The position numbers and the translations under genes were made by a program. Below are positions 9,724 to 21,945 of a stretch of 64,000 nt of DNA, one piece after another (the stretch's first letter is position 1; each line of letters begins with the position of its first letter). The notes beneath the pieces are model-generated. The model had not been told where the DNA came from. It searched no databases and worked only from the letters and a program-made list of their open reading frames with translations. Source of the DNA: Miscanthus floridulus (Eukaryota > Streptophyta > Magnoliopsida > Poales > Poaceae); NCBI RefSeq assembly GCF_019320115.1, contig NC_089598.1:28615711-28679710 (forward strand). Direction: 5' to 3'.

Positions 9724-12700
9724 TGTGATAGAACCGCCCAATTTATACAAGATCAAGTACGGTTGTCCCCGCTAACACGTTGACACACCCATACTTTCAC
9801 TCATATAAACCCGGTAGTCCGCCGAGTGTCCCAAAAGACCTTGGTAAATCAACATCACAACCAAGATCGCGTGATTAAGCAAATACACATCACATACATC
9901 AGGTTGCAGCAGAAATAATATTACAAAGGGGTTAACAAATAGTAGTACAAGTTTGGGTTTCAAAACCACTTAGTGAAAACAACATAGCTTTCAAATGATT
10001 ACATTAATATAAGTTCCAAATATATTGCTAGCATAGTAACATCATCCGACAAAAGCATATAGATGAGAAGTAAGTATAGAATCACCAAGCCCACCGGCGG
10101 TTAGCCACCATCATCAGTAGGTCGAGAACATCACCTACAACAAGGTGGGATAAACCCTGAGTACTCGAATGTACTCAGCTAGACTTACCCGTCTTAAACC
10201 AAAATAAAGCGACACCAAGGATTATGCATGGCTTTCTTTAGTGGGCTAGCTGACTTGTTTGCGAAAAGCATAAGCTATCATGAAGAAACCATTTTAAGTA
10301 CTTTGCATCATCTTTATTATGACCTATCCCTCTAGGTAAGCACCTGTACTATAGCAATCACTTGATTAACCAATAACATCCAATTACCAATTTAGATTTA
10401 GCATATCCCATATCATCCAGATAACCATCCTTATTCCATAATAATTGCTACGATGCCGTAACTCGAGTCAAGTGCTCACTATCTAGGAACGATGGCGATT
10501 CAAATCGATTCCTAACCAGCTGGTGATTTATTCCTTACACAAACATCACTCACCCGCTAAAGTGAGGTATCGGTCACCGAGTCAACTATCTAGGAATCTC
10601 GAGTTTGCTAAGAACCACATCTACCCAGGGGCCGACCGACTGCTCTTTGGTCTTATCTTCGCGCCCCCATGTCCTACCACACCTGCTCCAATACAGTGCG
10701 CTGCGGGCAATCTACTCGGCCCGAATAATCTCCCAGCTTCGCGGTCGAAAGGTACTTTATTCGGCCAGCTAAATGTAAGGCATGCGTTCAACATGACTCG
10801 AGGCCCAACAACGATCGGTCCTTAATCGACACAGATGGAAACTAACAGCACCCCAGAACCCTGTCTGGTTGCCTCCAACTTTTTCCGTCCGGTCTCCAAT
10901 TATCCATCACACATGGTTAATTCCAGGATATCATTCTTTCCATAGCTAAATTCTTCCAGTAACCATCTATAATTGTAGGTGACCGGATATCACCGATCGC
11001 TACCGGTCTAAGTAAGGCTAAGCAGTTATTCGATCCCGACCTAACAGCGTAATAAGGTAATAAGGTAGGCAAGGATAGTAATAAATGCATCAACGGTTTC
11101 AAGCAACTCCTACAACTTAATGCAACAATATATAACTCATATATAGAAAGAATTGCTTTTATAAAGTAGGAGACTTAGAATGCTCCGGGGCTTGCCTGGG
11201 ATCCGACACAAGTCAGTTTAGTTAGCTTGCACCATCCTTGGGTTCGGCTCCAACATCACGTCCTTCACGTGTTTCATCTAGTGTACCTAAATGAGATGCA
11301 AGATGCATGTGTATGAATATGAAGAATGGTAATACAAGAGGCACCACATAAACATTCAGGACAAACACAAGATTATGCAAGACATAGACACCAATAGCTA
11401 TTTAACTAACCTCACACAACTAACTATAGAGAGCAAGCAATTCACATCAAACCAAACATCGAGATAGCAAGTACAACAAGCATGTCATATTAGTTTACTT
11501 ACGTTCTATTCAAATTACTTTAACTTGCCAGGTTTAGACAGCCTAATATACAATTGCTCATCTTCAGTTAAGGCTTGGCACCTGCAACTAACAAGTTATC
11601 TTAATTAGCCTAGCATCTAAATCATCACATCAACTCATATCAAGCAAACAAGTTATTCACGGCAATCACAGAGTCAAGGCTGCAAACAGCAGCAGCTAAT
11701 TTTACTCATAACAGGAGTTGTACTAATCCAAAAGACATGCAACAAGACAATATGGAAAGCTTATGAAATTTTCTACAATTCATCTTTAATCCTCTTAGCA
11801 TGATTCTCAAGTTAACTAAGTCAATTATACACATTTATAGAAACTGGTCCACAATTGACAGAAAGCAGCCATTTCTGAAACCCAACTTTAAACAGGCATA
11901 ACTCACAAACCACAAGGCCAAATACCACCAAATTTTAACAGAAACTATATACATGAATTATCTACAACTTTGTTATTCTCATATTAAGATGATTTTACAG
12001 TTAGAAGGGTCAACTAATGCAATAATTGCATCTCTGTCCAAAATATAGATAGAAACTGACATGCCACTTTAAACAGCTATAAATGGAGTTATACATGTCC
12101 AATAAATGTGGTTCTAGACTTTTTAGAAATCTTAGCAAATTATAAACAACTTTTTTGTAAACACCTAAAGCTAATTCTACTACTAAGAAGGCCCCACAAT
12201 AAGAACAAGGAAACCCTCTCTGGTTTTGGGCAGAAACAGCCATAGAGATTTAAGCAAGTATAACTCAAGATCTACTTAGCCAAAAATCATGATATTTAAC
12301 TTTTTGGAAAGCTTAAGAAAAGTAACACAACTCATGTATTTTCACCAAGTCATGATTCATAACTTAACTGAGCCAATTAATTCAAACATGCAGAACTATT
12401 CAGAGTAGAAGCAAAGCAATAAAGGGCATTTGTTATTTTTATAACTCTTAAACTATAAATCCTAAACTCCTGATATTTTACCAGACAACAACAATCACCT
12501 TAGTAGCACTCCACAAAATTTTCACATTTATTTGAGCATAAAAACTGCAGTTATGAAAAACACAAGACATGGCAAGTAACAGGAACCTAGCTGCATAGAT
12601 CTATTTTTACAGAAAAATATTTAAACTAAAACATGCCACATTATAGATCTAATGCATAGATAATTTCACAAGGATTCCAAAAAGTCCTCATTTTCGATTT

Positions 12701-14466
12701 TACGATTTTTGTATGAATTACTATGAATTTTCAAAGTGGAGCATTCAAATCTGTAAAAATCAGGGAAAGGAAATCTTTCATCGAGGTACACAAATTAAAC
12801 TCGACAAATATATCCTTACTGCACTATTCATCAGAGTCACTAGTTCTTCACATAACCCCCTGCCATTCCCTTATTGCCGCGCGAGGTCCTTCTTCTTCCT
12901 CCATCAGACAACAACGGAGCAGCAGCCAGCCGAGGAGACGGAGGGCTCGGCCAGCGGGGCAGCGGCCGGCGGAGGCAAGGAGGGGACGCGCTGGGGCTTG
13001 GCCGTGGCCAGCAATGGCCGCGCCTGGCCTTGGCCGGCCAAGCAGCAGGCAGCAGCAGCGCCTCAGCTGAGCAGTGCCAAGACGGCACTGCCGGCAGCGG
13101 CGAGGGCGTATGGCGGCAGCGAGCGCGCGGTGGGGCTCGGCTACGACTAGGGCTTGGAGAGGCGGCCATGGAGCCATAGGAATGCTCGGTGGTGGTGCTG
13201 GAGGGGCTGCAGGAGAGGGAGCAGCGGCAGCAAGGAAGCTCGGCGACGGCGGCCATGTCGGTTTCACTCTGGTGCGGCCAGAGCGCGAGCGAGAGAGCGA
13301 GAAGGGACGGGTGAGGGATGGGGCAGCTCTGGCACTCGGATATGGAGGAGTAGGGCATTCAGCAGTGCGTGGCACTAGGTAGGATGTGCATCGGCCATGG
13401 CAGGATGCGCTCCAGTGCATGGCGTCCATGAAGACAAACTGTCGAGCACGTGGCGCGCGCCGGAGTTGACATGGTGGGGAGCCGATTTGGGCCACTTTCG
13501 GGCCGAATCAGATAGTGGGCCAAAAATGAAGTTTGCTCAACTCTGATTACTCTCCAACTTTTATTAAGGCCGCATGGTCATTAGAGCTCTTCAACAGTAG
13601 GTAATTAAGCCACAAACTGCTAGTGTCAGCGTATTGACAGCGACAAGCAAACATTCAAATTGATGGTGAAAACGAGGTCAAACTGGTGCCATCTTTTTAC
13701 ATGCTCTTCTCCATGAACTTAGCTCCAACTTCCATTTTGGGGTCAAGTCAAGTTGCTTAATGAAATTTGGAGAACGCGAGACGTCAATGCCGATGTCGAT
13801 GAATTTCTAGACTTAGAATATTTCTAAGTGCTGAAATCAGCAGCAAATTCGATCTTGTGACCTCGATTTGACTTACTTCCAAGATGATCTAGCTCTTCAT
13901 CCAAAAACAAAGTTTGTTCTACATGATATGGACTACAACTTTCATTTAATGTCCAACCTCGAAACTGGCATAGATCCTGCTGTTCTACTTTGACCAAAGT
14001 AGGATCACGATGAAGCTTAAATTATCCTTTTTGATCCATTGGAGCATTTTCTTGGCATTTGCCCAACATGAACCTTTCATGACTTTTGTTGTAGAGTTCA
14101 TCTAGAGTCATTTGGGCATGGTTGCAAGATTTGGTTGACGATCGAGAATTCCATTCACTTTATAAAATAATTTAAGCAAGGACATAACTCGTCATTTCAT
14201 ATGACTTCTTGATTCCAAACTTTACGAAACTTTTCCATGGATCAATATAGATGGGTATTGATGTAAGACACATGAAGATATTCCAATAATACCAGCCAAG
14301 AATATATCTTGAAAAGGGCCTATATGTAAAGCAAGGGTGCAATATCCACGTTTAGGTTGGGGCTCATTTCCATAGGTTTGACCTTGACATTTTCATCATC
14401 ACTTAATATGCCATGTTTGAGCTCAAACCCATTGCTTAACTGGTGGCAAACATCTGGGGTGTTACA
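9724..14466 (-). mobile_element. Solo LTR of a gypsy element (probably Tekay/Del-like) within the Sirevirus 5' LTR
   Basis: In element orientation it starts TGTAACACCCCAGATG and ends GGTTCTATCACA, a pattern known from long gypsy LTRs in grasses. The matching uninterrupted site in the 3' LTR (around 25230-25240) shows it is an insertion. Only GAC is shared at the borders (left 9721-9723, right 14467-14469) rather than a full 5 bp duplication. At 4743 bp it is a very long LTR. It contains a GC-rich block at about 12880-13480 whose overlapping open frames are low-complexity Ala/Arg/Pro and not credible genes. Lineage is inference. Confidence 0.75.
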
Positions 14467-14471
14467 GACTT

Positions 14472-14480
14472 CTATTTAAG
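14472..14480 (+). promoter_or_regulatory. TATA-like box of the Sirevirus 5' LTR
   Basis: CTATTTAAG is followed by GCCCCATGGC. It lies six bases after the right edge of the inserted solo LTR and is conserved at 25240-25246, 44001-44007 and, on the minus strand, 49579-49585 in the other LTRs of the family. Confidence 0.55.
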
Positions 14481-15402
14481 CCCCATGGCTAGCTCAAGCT
14501 CATGCTCTTGCACATTTTCATTGATATAGCAACCTTATGAGCTTAGCCAAAGCCCTCCCACTCATCTCCATCATTGATCCATCATCTTTATGAGATTGGG
14601 AGAGAATCTAAGTGCATTGCTTGAGTGATTGTATCTAGAGGCACTTGGTATTCGTGTTGCGGTGCGGATTTCGCTTGTTACTCTTGGTGGTTGCCACCAC
14701 CTAGACAGCTTGGTGTAGTGGTGGAGGATCGGCACGAGTTGGTGATTATTCGTGGCCGTCTCCGGTGATTGTGATGGGATTTGTACCTTCCCCGGTGGAG
14801 TGCCAAAAGGTAACTCTAGTAAATTGCTTGTGTCATTGAGTTACCTCACTTGTGGATAGGTTTTTGCGGTGTTCAATCGTGTGGACGAGGTTTGTGAAAC
14901 ACCTCTTAGTCGTCGAACCACCAAGTGTTGGTCGACACAACGGGGATTAGCGTGTTGGCAAGCACATGAACCTCAGGAGAAAATTGGTTGTCTCTTGTCA
15001 TTTGCATTCTCCCAGTGATTGGCATAATCTTCATCTTGTGATTGGTTCATTCCTCTACACGGCGGTATAATCACCCTACTCACTCATTTATATTCTTGCA
15101 AACTAGTTGTGGCAAGCTCTTTAGTGTAATTAGAATTGAGAGCTTGCTTTGTTGTTTCAAGTTCATCTAGTGGAGCTCTTTAGAGTAGGAAGTTTGAGAG
15201 CTCTTAGTGAGTAGTATCTTTGCAAGCTGTGTGCCTAGTAATCATTGCAACTAGAATTATTGGATAGGTGGCTTGCAACCCTTGTAGAGCTAGAGCAAGT
15301 TTGTATTTTGCTATTTGTTATACTAATCAAATTGCTCTAGTTGGTTTGTGGATTTTTTAAACAGGCTATTCACCCCCTCTAGCCATATTAGGACCTTTCA
15401 AA

Positions 15403-15415
15403 TGGTATCAGAGCC
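15403..15415 (+). other. Primer binding site, initiator methionine tRNA
   Basis: TGGTATCAGAGCC begins two bases after the 5' LTR end. This is the standard plant copia primer site complementary to the 3' end of initiator tRNA-Met. Confidence 0.9.
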
Positions 15416-15460
15416 GTGGTCACCGTTTGATTGAAGGCTTAACAACCTCGGTGTCAAATT

Positions 15461-17578
15461 ATGGCTCAAGTTGTGTTCAACCATGTGGGGGGTAAACCAC
15501 CGTTGTTTGATGGCACATGCTATGATTATTGGAAGAGAAAGATAAGGATGTATCATGGTTCAATCAATGATCAAGTATGGGAAGTGATTGAGAATGATTA
15601 TGCTATCCTCGATCCCGATGATCCCACCAACCAAGATGAGATCAACAAGCAATGCAATACAATGCCTCTCAACACCATATACAATGCTATTGATTCCAAG
15701 GTGTTTGTGCAAATCAAGGATTGTGAAAGAGCAAATAAGGTGTGGAAAAGATTGAAAGAAACATATGAGGACACACCGGCGGTGAAGAGTGCCAAGTTTT
15801 ATATCCTCAAGGATAAGTTGACAAGTTTCAAGATGAAGGATGATAAGAGCATTCTGGAGATGTTCCATCGATTGCAAGTCATTGTCAATGATTTGAAGGC
15901 ATTGGGAGAGAAGATCAAGGATGATGATGTCTCTCATCGGTTCTTGATGTGCCTACCTCCAAGATTTGAGATGTTGAGATTGCTCATCATAAGAGGAGGA
16001 TTGAAGGAGAATACCCCCAACCAAGTACTAGGTGATGTCATGACACAAGAGACATACTATGTGGAAAGGGAGGGGGATGACAAGGAGGACAAGAAGGAAG
16101 AAGAGGACAAGAAGAAGAGTGTAGCATTTAAGGCTAGCTCATCATCATCCAAGAACAAGGGCAAGTCTAAGAAAGAATTAAGTGATGATGATGATCTTAG
16201 TGACATTGATGATGAAGCCATGGCTCTATTTGTGCGTAAGATGGGCAAATTCATAAAGAAGAAGGGATATGGTGCAAGAAAGAGAAGAGATCACACCAAG
16301 AGCAAAGAGTATGTGAGAAGATGCTACAATTGCAAGAGCCCCAATCATGTTGTAGCAAATTGTCCCTACAATAGTGATAATGGTGAAGATGAGAAGAAGA
16401 AGCACAAGAAAGATAAAAATGAAAAGAAGGAGAAGGAGAAGAGAATGACCTTCCAAAAGAAGAAGAAGGGTGGAGGCTATGTAGTCACTTGGGATAGTGA
16501 TGGTTCCTCGGATGGTGATAGCTCTAGTGATGATGACAAGAAATCTATCAAAAGAGCACTAGCAAGTATCACCATCAACAAGAAGCTCTCCATCTTCGAC
16601 ACTCCATCGACATGTCTCATGGCAAAGCCTACCAAGGTAAAATATGATGAGAGTGATGATGATAAATGTGAAAGTGACTCCTGTAGGAATGATAATGATG
16701 AGGATGAGGATGAGGAGTATACCAAGGAGGAGCTATTGGACATGTGTGAGCAAGTGCACGCTTGCAATGAGATGAAGAGAAAGGAGTGCAAAGAATTGTG
16801 CAAGAAAGTAAAATTTCTTGAGCAATCCTTTGATGAGCTCAATGCCACTCATGAGAGGCTAATGGAAGCCCATGAGAAGCTTGGCAAAGCTCACTCTAAG
16901 CTTGAAAAGGCTCACTCCTCTCTCATTGAGCAAGTCAAAGTGGAGGAAGCCAAGAAGGAGCAAGTGATCATATCATGTGATGTGGGACTAACATGTGATC
17001 TTATTGATGAATCTATTTTTGTTGCTCCCACTAACACCTCTTGTAGCACTACCACTTCTACTTCACCTTTGAGTGATGGAATCACTTGTGATGCCTCACT
17101 AAAAGTGGAAAATGAGACCCTCAAGAAGGAGGTGAATGAGCTTACTCATGCCTTAGGCAATGCCTATGGTGGAGATACCCGCTTGTTAAAGTGCTTGGGT
17201 AGCCAAAGGTTCTATCTCAATAAAGAGGGATTAGGCTATAACCCCAAGAAAGGCAAGATGGCCTTTGTCACTCACAAAGTTAGCTTTGTGAAGGGCAATG
17301 GTTGGTTTTGCAATAGATGCAAGCAAGTTGGGCATATAGAGCAATATTGCAAGATTAACATGAACAAGCTACCTAATATATCCTCAATTAAATTTGACTC
17401 TTGTTACATGCTTTTTAAGGGTGCCAATAGTGTGAAGGCTAAGTTTATTGGTACACCAATTGTGGGCCCAAAGAAGAAGGCCATTTGGGTACCAAAGACC
17501 TTGGTAACTAACCTACAAGGACCCAAGCAAGTTTGGGTACCTAAAAAGAATTCATCTTCTTTTGTAGGTCAATTATAA
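15461..17578 (+). CDS. Sirevirus-like gag polyprotein
   Basis: A 705-residue open frame starting at the first ATG after the primer site. The N-terminal half (about residues 10-200) is a UBN2/Retrotran_gag-type copia gag with DYWKRKIRMY near the start. A Lys/Glu-rich stretch and a CX2CX4HX4C zinc knuckle (CYNCKSPNHVVANC) follow at about residue 288. Then come an acidic Ser/Asp region, a coiled coil with repeated EKLGKAHSKLEKAH-like heptads, and a second knuckle (CNRCKQVGHIEQYC) at about residue 620. Gag would package the RNA in the cytoplasm. The long C-terminal extension with two knuckles is typical of Sireviruses. The frame ends in TAA just before protease, which continues in the +1 frame. 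Gag is the only long intact frame of the element. Confidence 0.85.
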   Translation: MAQVVFNHVGGKPPLFDGTCYDYWKRKIRMYHGSINDQVWEVIENDYAILDPDDPTNQDEINKQCNTMPLNTIYNAIDSKVFVQIKDCERANKVWKRLKETYEDTPAVKSAKFYILKDKLTSFKMKDDKSILEMFHRLQVIVNDLKALGEKIKDDDVSHRFLMCLPPRFEMLRLLIIRGGLKENTPNQVLGDVMTQETYYVEREGDDKEDKKEEEDKKKSVAFKASSSSSKNKGKSKKELSDDDDLSDIDDEAMALFVRKMGKFIKKKGYGARKRRDHTKSKEYVRRCYNCKSPNHVVANCPYNSDNGEDEKKKHKKDKNEKKEKEKRMTFQKKKKGGGYVVTWDSDGSSDGDSSSDDDKKSIKRALASITINKKLSIFDTPSTCLMAKPTKVKYDESDDDKCESDSCRNDNDEDEDEEYTKEELLDMCEQVHACNEMKRKECKELCKKVKFLEQSFDELNATHERLMEAHEKLGKAHSKLEKAHSSLIEQVKVEEAKKEQVIISCDVGLTCDLIDESIFVAPTNTSCSTTTSTSPLSDGITCDASLKVENETLKKEVNELTHALGNAYGGDTRLLKCLGSQRFYLNKEGLGYNPKKGKMAFVTHKVSFVKGNGWFCNRCKQVGHIEQYCKINMNKLPNISSIKFDSCYMLFKGANSVKAKFIGTPIVGPKKKAIWVPKTLVTNLQGPKQVWVPKKNSSSFVGQL

Positions 17579-20500
17579 AGCCAAAGGAAGGCATTGGGTG
17601 CTTGATAGTGGGTGCACACAACACATGACCGGTGATCCAAAAATGTTCAATTCAATCAATGAAAACAAGAGCAATGGGTTTGATAGTATCACATTTGGTG
17701 ACAATAGAAAAGGCAAGGTCAAAGGGCTTGGTAAGATTGCAATATCCAATGACTTGAGCATTTCTAATGTGCTACTAGTAGAGAGCTTGAACTTCAACCT
17801 TTTGTCAGTAGCTCAATTGTGTGATCTTGGTTTCAAGTGCATATTTGGTGTGGATGATGTAGAGATCATAAGTGTAGATGGCTCTAACTTGATATTCAAA
17901 GGATTTAGATATGAGAATCTATACTTGGTTGATTTCAATGCTAGAGAAGCTCAATTGTCAACATGTTTGATCACTAAATCTAGCATGGGTTGGTTATGGC
18001 ATAGAAGGCTTGGTCATGTTGGAATGAAACAATTAAACAAGTTAATCAAGCATGACTTAGTTAGAGGCTTGAAAGATGCCACATTTGAGAAAGATAAGCT
18101 ATGTAGTGCATGTCAAGCTGGAAAGTAAGTTGGTAACATACATCCTAAGAAGAGTATGATGAGCACATCTAAGGCATTTGAGTTGATGCACATGGACTTG
18201 TTTAGACCAACCACATACACTAGCATTGGTAGAAACAAATATGGATTTGTGATTGTGGATGATTTCACTAGATATATATGGGTCTTCTTTCTTGTTGACA
18301 AGAGTGATGTGTTTGCAACATTCAAATCTTTTGTCAAGGGTATTCATAATGAGTTTGAAACAACAATCAAGAAAGTTAGAAGTGACAATGGAAGTGAGTT
18401 CAAGAACACTAGAATTGATGAGTTATGTGATAAATTTGGAATTAGACATCAATTCTCGGTCAAGTATACTCCTCAATCAAATGGGCTAGTTTAAAGAAAG
18501 GATAGAACCCTAATTGATATGGCAAGATCAATGTTGAGTGAGTACAATATGAGTCATTCATTTTGGGCCAAAGCAATCAACATGGCTTGCTACTATAGCA
18601 ACTAACTCTATTGTCACCCCATGATGGAGAAGACACCTTATGAGCTTTTGAATGGAAGAAAGCCCAACATAGCATACTTTTGGGTTTTTTGTTGTAAATG
18701 CTATATATTGAAGAAAGGCACTAGATTGAGCAAGTTTAAAAACAAATGTGATGAAGGTTTCTTGCTTGGTTACTCCACTACTAGCAAGGCTTATAAAGTT
18801 TGGAATTTGGCTAGTGGTACTCTTGAGGAGGTTCATGATGTGGAGTTTGATGAAACAAATAGTTCCCAAGAGGAAGATGAGAATCTAGATAATGTGAAAG
18901 GCACTCAATTGGTCAAGGCAATGAGAAACATGGACATTGATGAGTTAAGGCCTAGAGAGGTAATTGATATTGAAGATGACAAGAATCAAGTGCTCTCCAA
19001 CTCAAATGTGCAAGCTAGTGGTTCTCATGATCAAATCCAAGCAAGCACTAGTGATGGAAATATACAAAATCAACAAATGGCTAGTTCATCATCTCAACCA
19101 AGTGATCAATCAAATGCTAGCAATCAAGTGCAAGTGCTTCAACCAACCAATGTTGCAAGAGATCATCCATTGGACACTATCATTGGTGATATTTCAAGAG
19201 GTGTGCAAACTATATCAAGATTGGCTTCATTTTGTGAGCACTTTTCATTTGTGTCATCCATTGAATCTAAGAAGATAGATGAAGCTTTGAAGGATATTGA
19301 TTGGGTTAATGCTATGCATGAAGAGCTAAACAACTTTACAAGAAACTAAGTATGGGAGTTAGTTGAGAGGCCTAAGGATCATAATGTGATTGGAACCAAG
19401 TGGGTCTTTCAAAACAAGCAAGATCAAGATGGGATAGTAATAAGGAACAAAGCAAGATTAGTGGCTCAAGGTTACACTCAAGTTGAAGATCTTGACTTTG
19501 GAGAAACATATGCCCCGGTTGCAAGATTAGAAGTAATTAGGATCTTGTTAGCCTATGCTTGTGCCCACAACATCAAGTTGTATCAAATGGATGTGAAGAG
19601 TGCATTTCTCAATGGGTACATCAATGAACTTGTGTATGTTGAGCAACCTCCTGGTTTTCAAGATGAAAAGAAACACAATCATGTTTACAAGTTGAGAAAG
19701 GCTTTGTATGGATTAAAACAAGCACCTAAAGAATGGTATGAGAGATTGAGGGATTTTCTACTCTCTAAGGGATTCAAGATGGGAAAGGTTGACACCACTC
19801 TCTTCACCAAGAAGCTTAGAAATGACTTGTTTGTAATGCAAATCTATGTTGATGATATCATATTTGGATCAACAAATCAAGATTTTTGTAAGGAGTTTGG
19901 CAAGATGATGGCAAGTGAGTTTGAGATGTCTATGATTGGAGAGCTTAGTTACTTCCTTGGTCTTTAAATCAAGCAAATGAAGAATGGCACATTTGTGAGT
20001 CAAGGCAAGTATATCAAGGACATGCTCAAGAAGTTTGGAATGGATGATGCTAAAGCTATTAGTATACCAATGGGGATAAATGGAAGCTTGGATAGTGATG
20101 CTAGTGGCAACATCGTGGATCAAAAGATATATCGGTCTATGATTAGAAGCCTACTCTTTGTGACCATATCAAGGCCGAATGTGATGTTTAGTGTATACAT
20201 GAGTGCTAGATTTCAAGCCTCACCAAGAGAAAGTCATTTGAAGGCAACAAAGAGAATATTGAGGTACTTGAAGCATACACAAAATGTTGGATTGTGGTAT
20301 CCCAAAGGAGCAAGATTTGAGTTGATTGGATATTTGGACTCCGATTATGCGAGATGCAAAGTTGAGAGAAAGAGCACATTGGGCACATGTCAACTATTGG
20401 GAAGATCACTTGTATCTTGGTCATCAAAGAAGCAAAATAGTGTAGTACTTTCAACCGCCGAAGCGGAGTACATTTTGGCCGGTAGTTGTTGTGCTCAATT

Positions 20501-20690
20501 ACTTTGGATGAAGGCTACTTTGAGTGATTTTGGAATTAGGATCAAGCAAGTGCCATTGCTATGTGACAATGAGAGTGCCATCAAACTCACCAATAACCCG
20601 GTTCAACACTCAAGAATAAAGCATATAGATGTCCGTCATCACTTCATAAGAGATCACCAATAAAAAAGGGACATTTGCATAGCGAGTGTA
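17579..20690 (+). pseudogene. Sirevirus-like pol (protease, integrase, RT, RNase H) with at least six stops
   Basis: All domains lie in one frame, +1 relative to gag. The protease active site DSG is at 17604-17612. The integrase zinc region has HRRLGH and CSAC at about 18000-18115. The integrase core has VRSDNGSEF at about 18380. RT carries QMDVKSAFLNG and the catalytic YVDD at 19845-19856. RNase H has YLDSDYA, STAEAEY and LCDNESA between 20330 and 20580. In-frame stops occur at 18126, 18492, 18603, 19347, 19965 and 20661. The one at 18492-18494 replaces the third acidic residue of the integrase DDE triad (NGLV then stop). Four of the six stand where glutamine is usual, fitting C-to-T change. 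No functional polyprotein can be made, so mobility would need help in trans. Confidence 0.9.
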
Positions 20691-21945
20691 GGCACCGAAG
20701 ATCAACTTGCCAACATATTCACCAAGCCACTTGATGAGAAGAGGTTTTGTAAGCTAAGGAATGAATTAAACACACTTAACTTCTCCAATATGTGTTGATG
20801 CACCCCCAAATTTATATGACATGCCTCTCCTACGAGCAATCCAAGGTAAAAGTTGATTGGCATGGCATACATCCTTGCTAAGGACATGATTAGTGCATAT
20901 AGACATATTTCACATTTGAATAGGCTTATTCATGAAAATTAAATGAATTTGATGCTTGTATGGTACCACTAGTAGTAGCATATGACATGTTTGTGGGCTT
21001 GTAAACCTAGTGTTTGATCTATAAAATGAGCTATAAGTGTTTAACTCAACATGGTACAAGATAACCCTTATTTGGAGGTGTGAAGAAGCTCGTCCTTGGA
21101 TCAAACCGAGTTAAATATCTATTGCAAGTAATCTAGATTGAACCAAATTGAAAAATGATCCTCATTTCATATGGTTTCACCCCAACCTATCTATAATTTG
21201 AACCTATCTATACTTTGAGCCTTTGTGGTCATTGATGACAAAGGGGGAGAGAAACAAAGATAAGTGATAGGGGAAGAAATAGTGTAGAGAGATAAGATAT
21301 GATAAAGGAAGGGGATCAATTAATTTTGATCATACAAATAGGGGGAGCAAGCTCATGAACTTGTATGGTGCATTTGAATGTGCATTACATATGTTTGCTT
21401 GCATGGTACAATTTCTTAATTTCAATATCCATGTTTGTGTTGTGTATGCTAGTTGTAGATTTAAATGATGAAATGAAAATCTAGCATGCATAGGTCATCA
21501 AATGGTTTCTTTCCCATGAATTTACAAGTGGTATCTAGCTAAAATAACTAGATTTATGTTCATCATATGGAAATTACACCCTTACTTGTAATGTTGATCT
21601 CATGGGGTATTCTAGTTTTTATGTATGTCTAGTTACTAATGGTGCTAAGGGTGGTATAATGGTGCACTCCAATTGGTATCACGCTTCAAAGGTCCATCTC
21701 TTATACCTTAGCATCATTTGGTAGAAATTGTCTCCTATATTTCCTATCTAAGCATATGTGCAAAGCTACAATCCAAACTCATAGCACATATGTAGGGGGA
21801 GCAATTACTACCATATGGAGTTCATGAAACTTGTCCATATCCTTTACACATGGTAAATATGCTTGGGCAAGCTACATGGATTCAAATGAACTTTAATTCA
21901 TATGTTTGTATATGGGTTGTCATCAATTACCAAAAAGGAGGAGAT
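20691..21945 (+). mobile_element. Sirevirus 3' non-coding region with multiple polypurine tracts
   Basis: Between RNase H and the 3' LTR there is no long frame and no env-like gene. Purine runs recur: AAAGGGGGAGAGAAA near 21240, AGGGGGAGCAAG near 21342, AGGGGGAGCAA near 21793, and the final AAAAAGGAGGAGA at 21932-21944 next to the LTR. Several PPT copies upstream of the 3' LTR are described for Sireviruses. Confidence 0.65.

Larger units (their letters stand above)
8768..15400 (+). repeat. 5' LTR of the Sirevirus, split by a 4.7 kb solo LTR
   Basis: Two pieces, 8768-9723 and 14467-15400, align with the 3' LTR. 9258-9680 holds the U3 cluster of GACCGGACGC/GCGTCCGGTC-type motifs, many showing CpG-to-TpG or CpA changes compared with the 3' LTR. 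The TATA-like box follows at 14472-14480. By eye the two LTRs differ at several positions per 100 bp, so the element is not young. Confidence 0.9.

Noticed and set aside
12713..13495. Cluster of long overlapping open frames on both strands (up to 215 codons)
   Set aside because: They lie inside a solo LTR, are GC-rich and low in complexity (Ala, Arg, Pro, Gly), overlap on both strands and show no domain.
15403..15415. Possible tRNA fragment
   Set aside because: It is the initiator-methionine primer site of a copia element, positioned right after the LTR.
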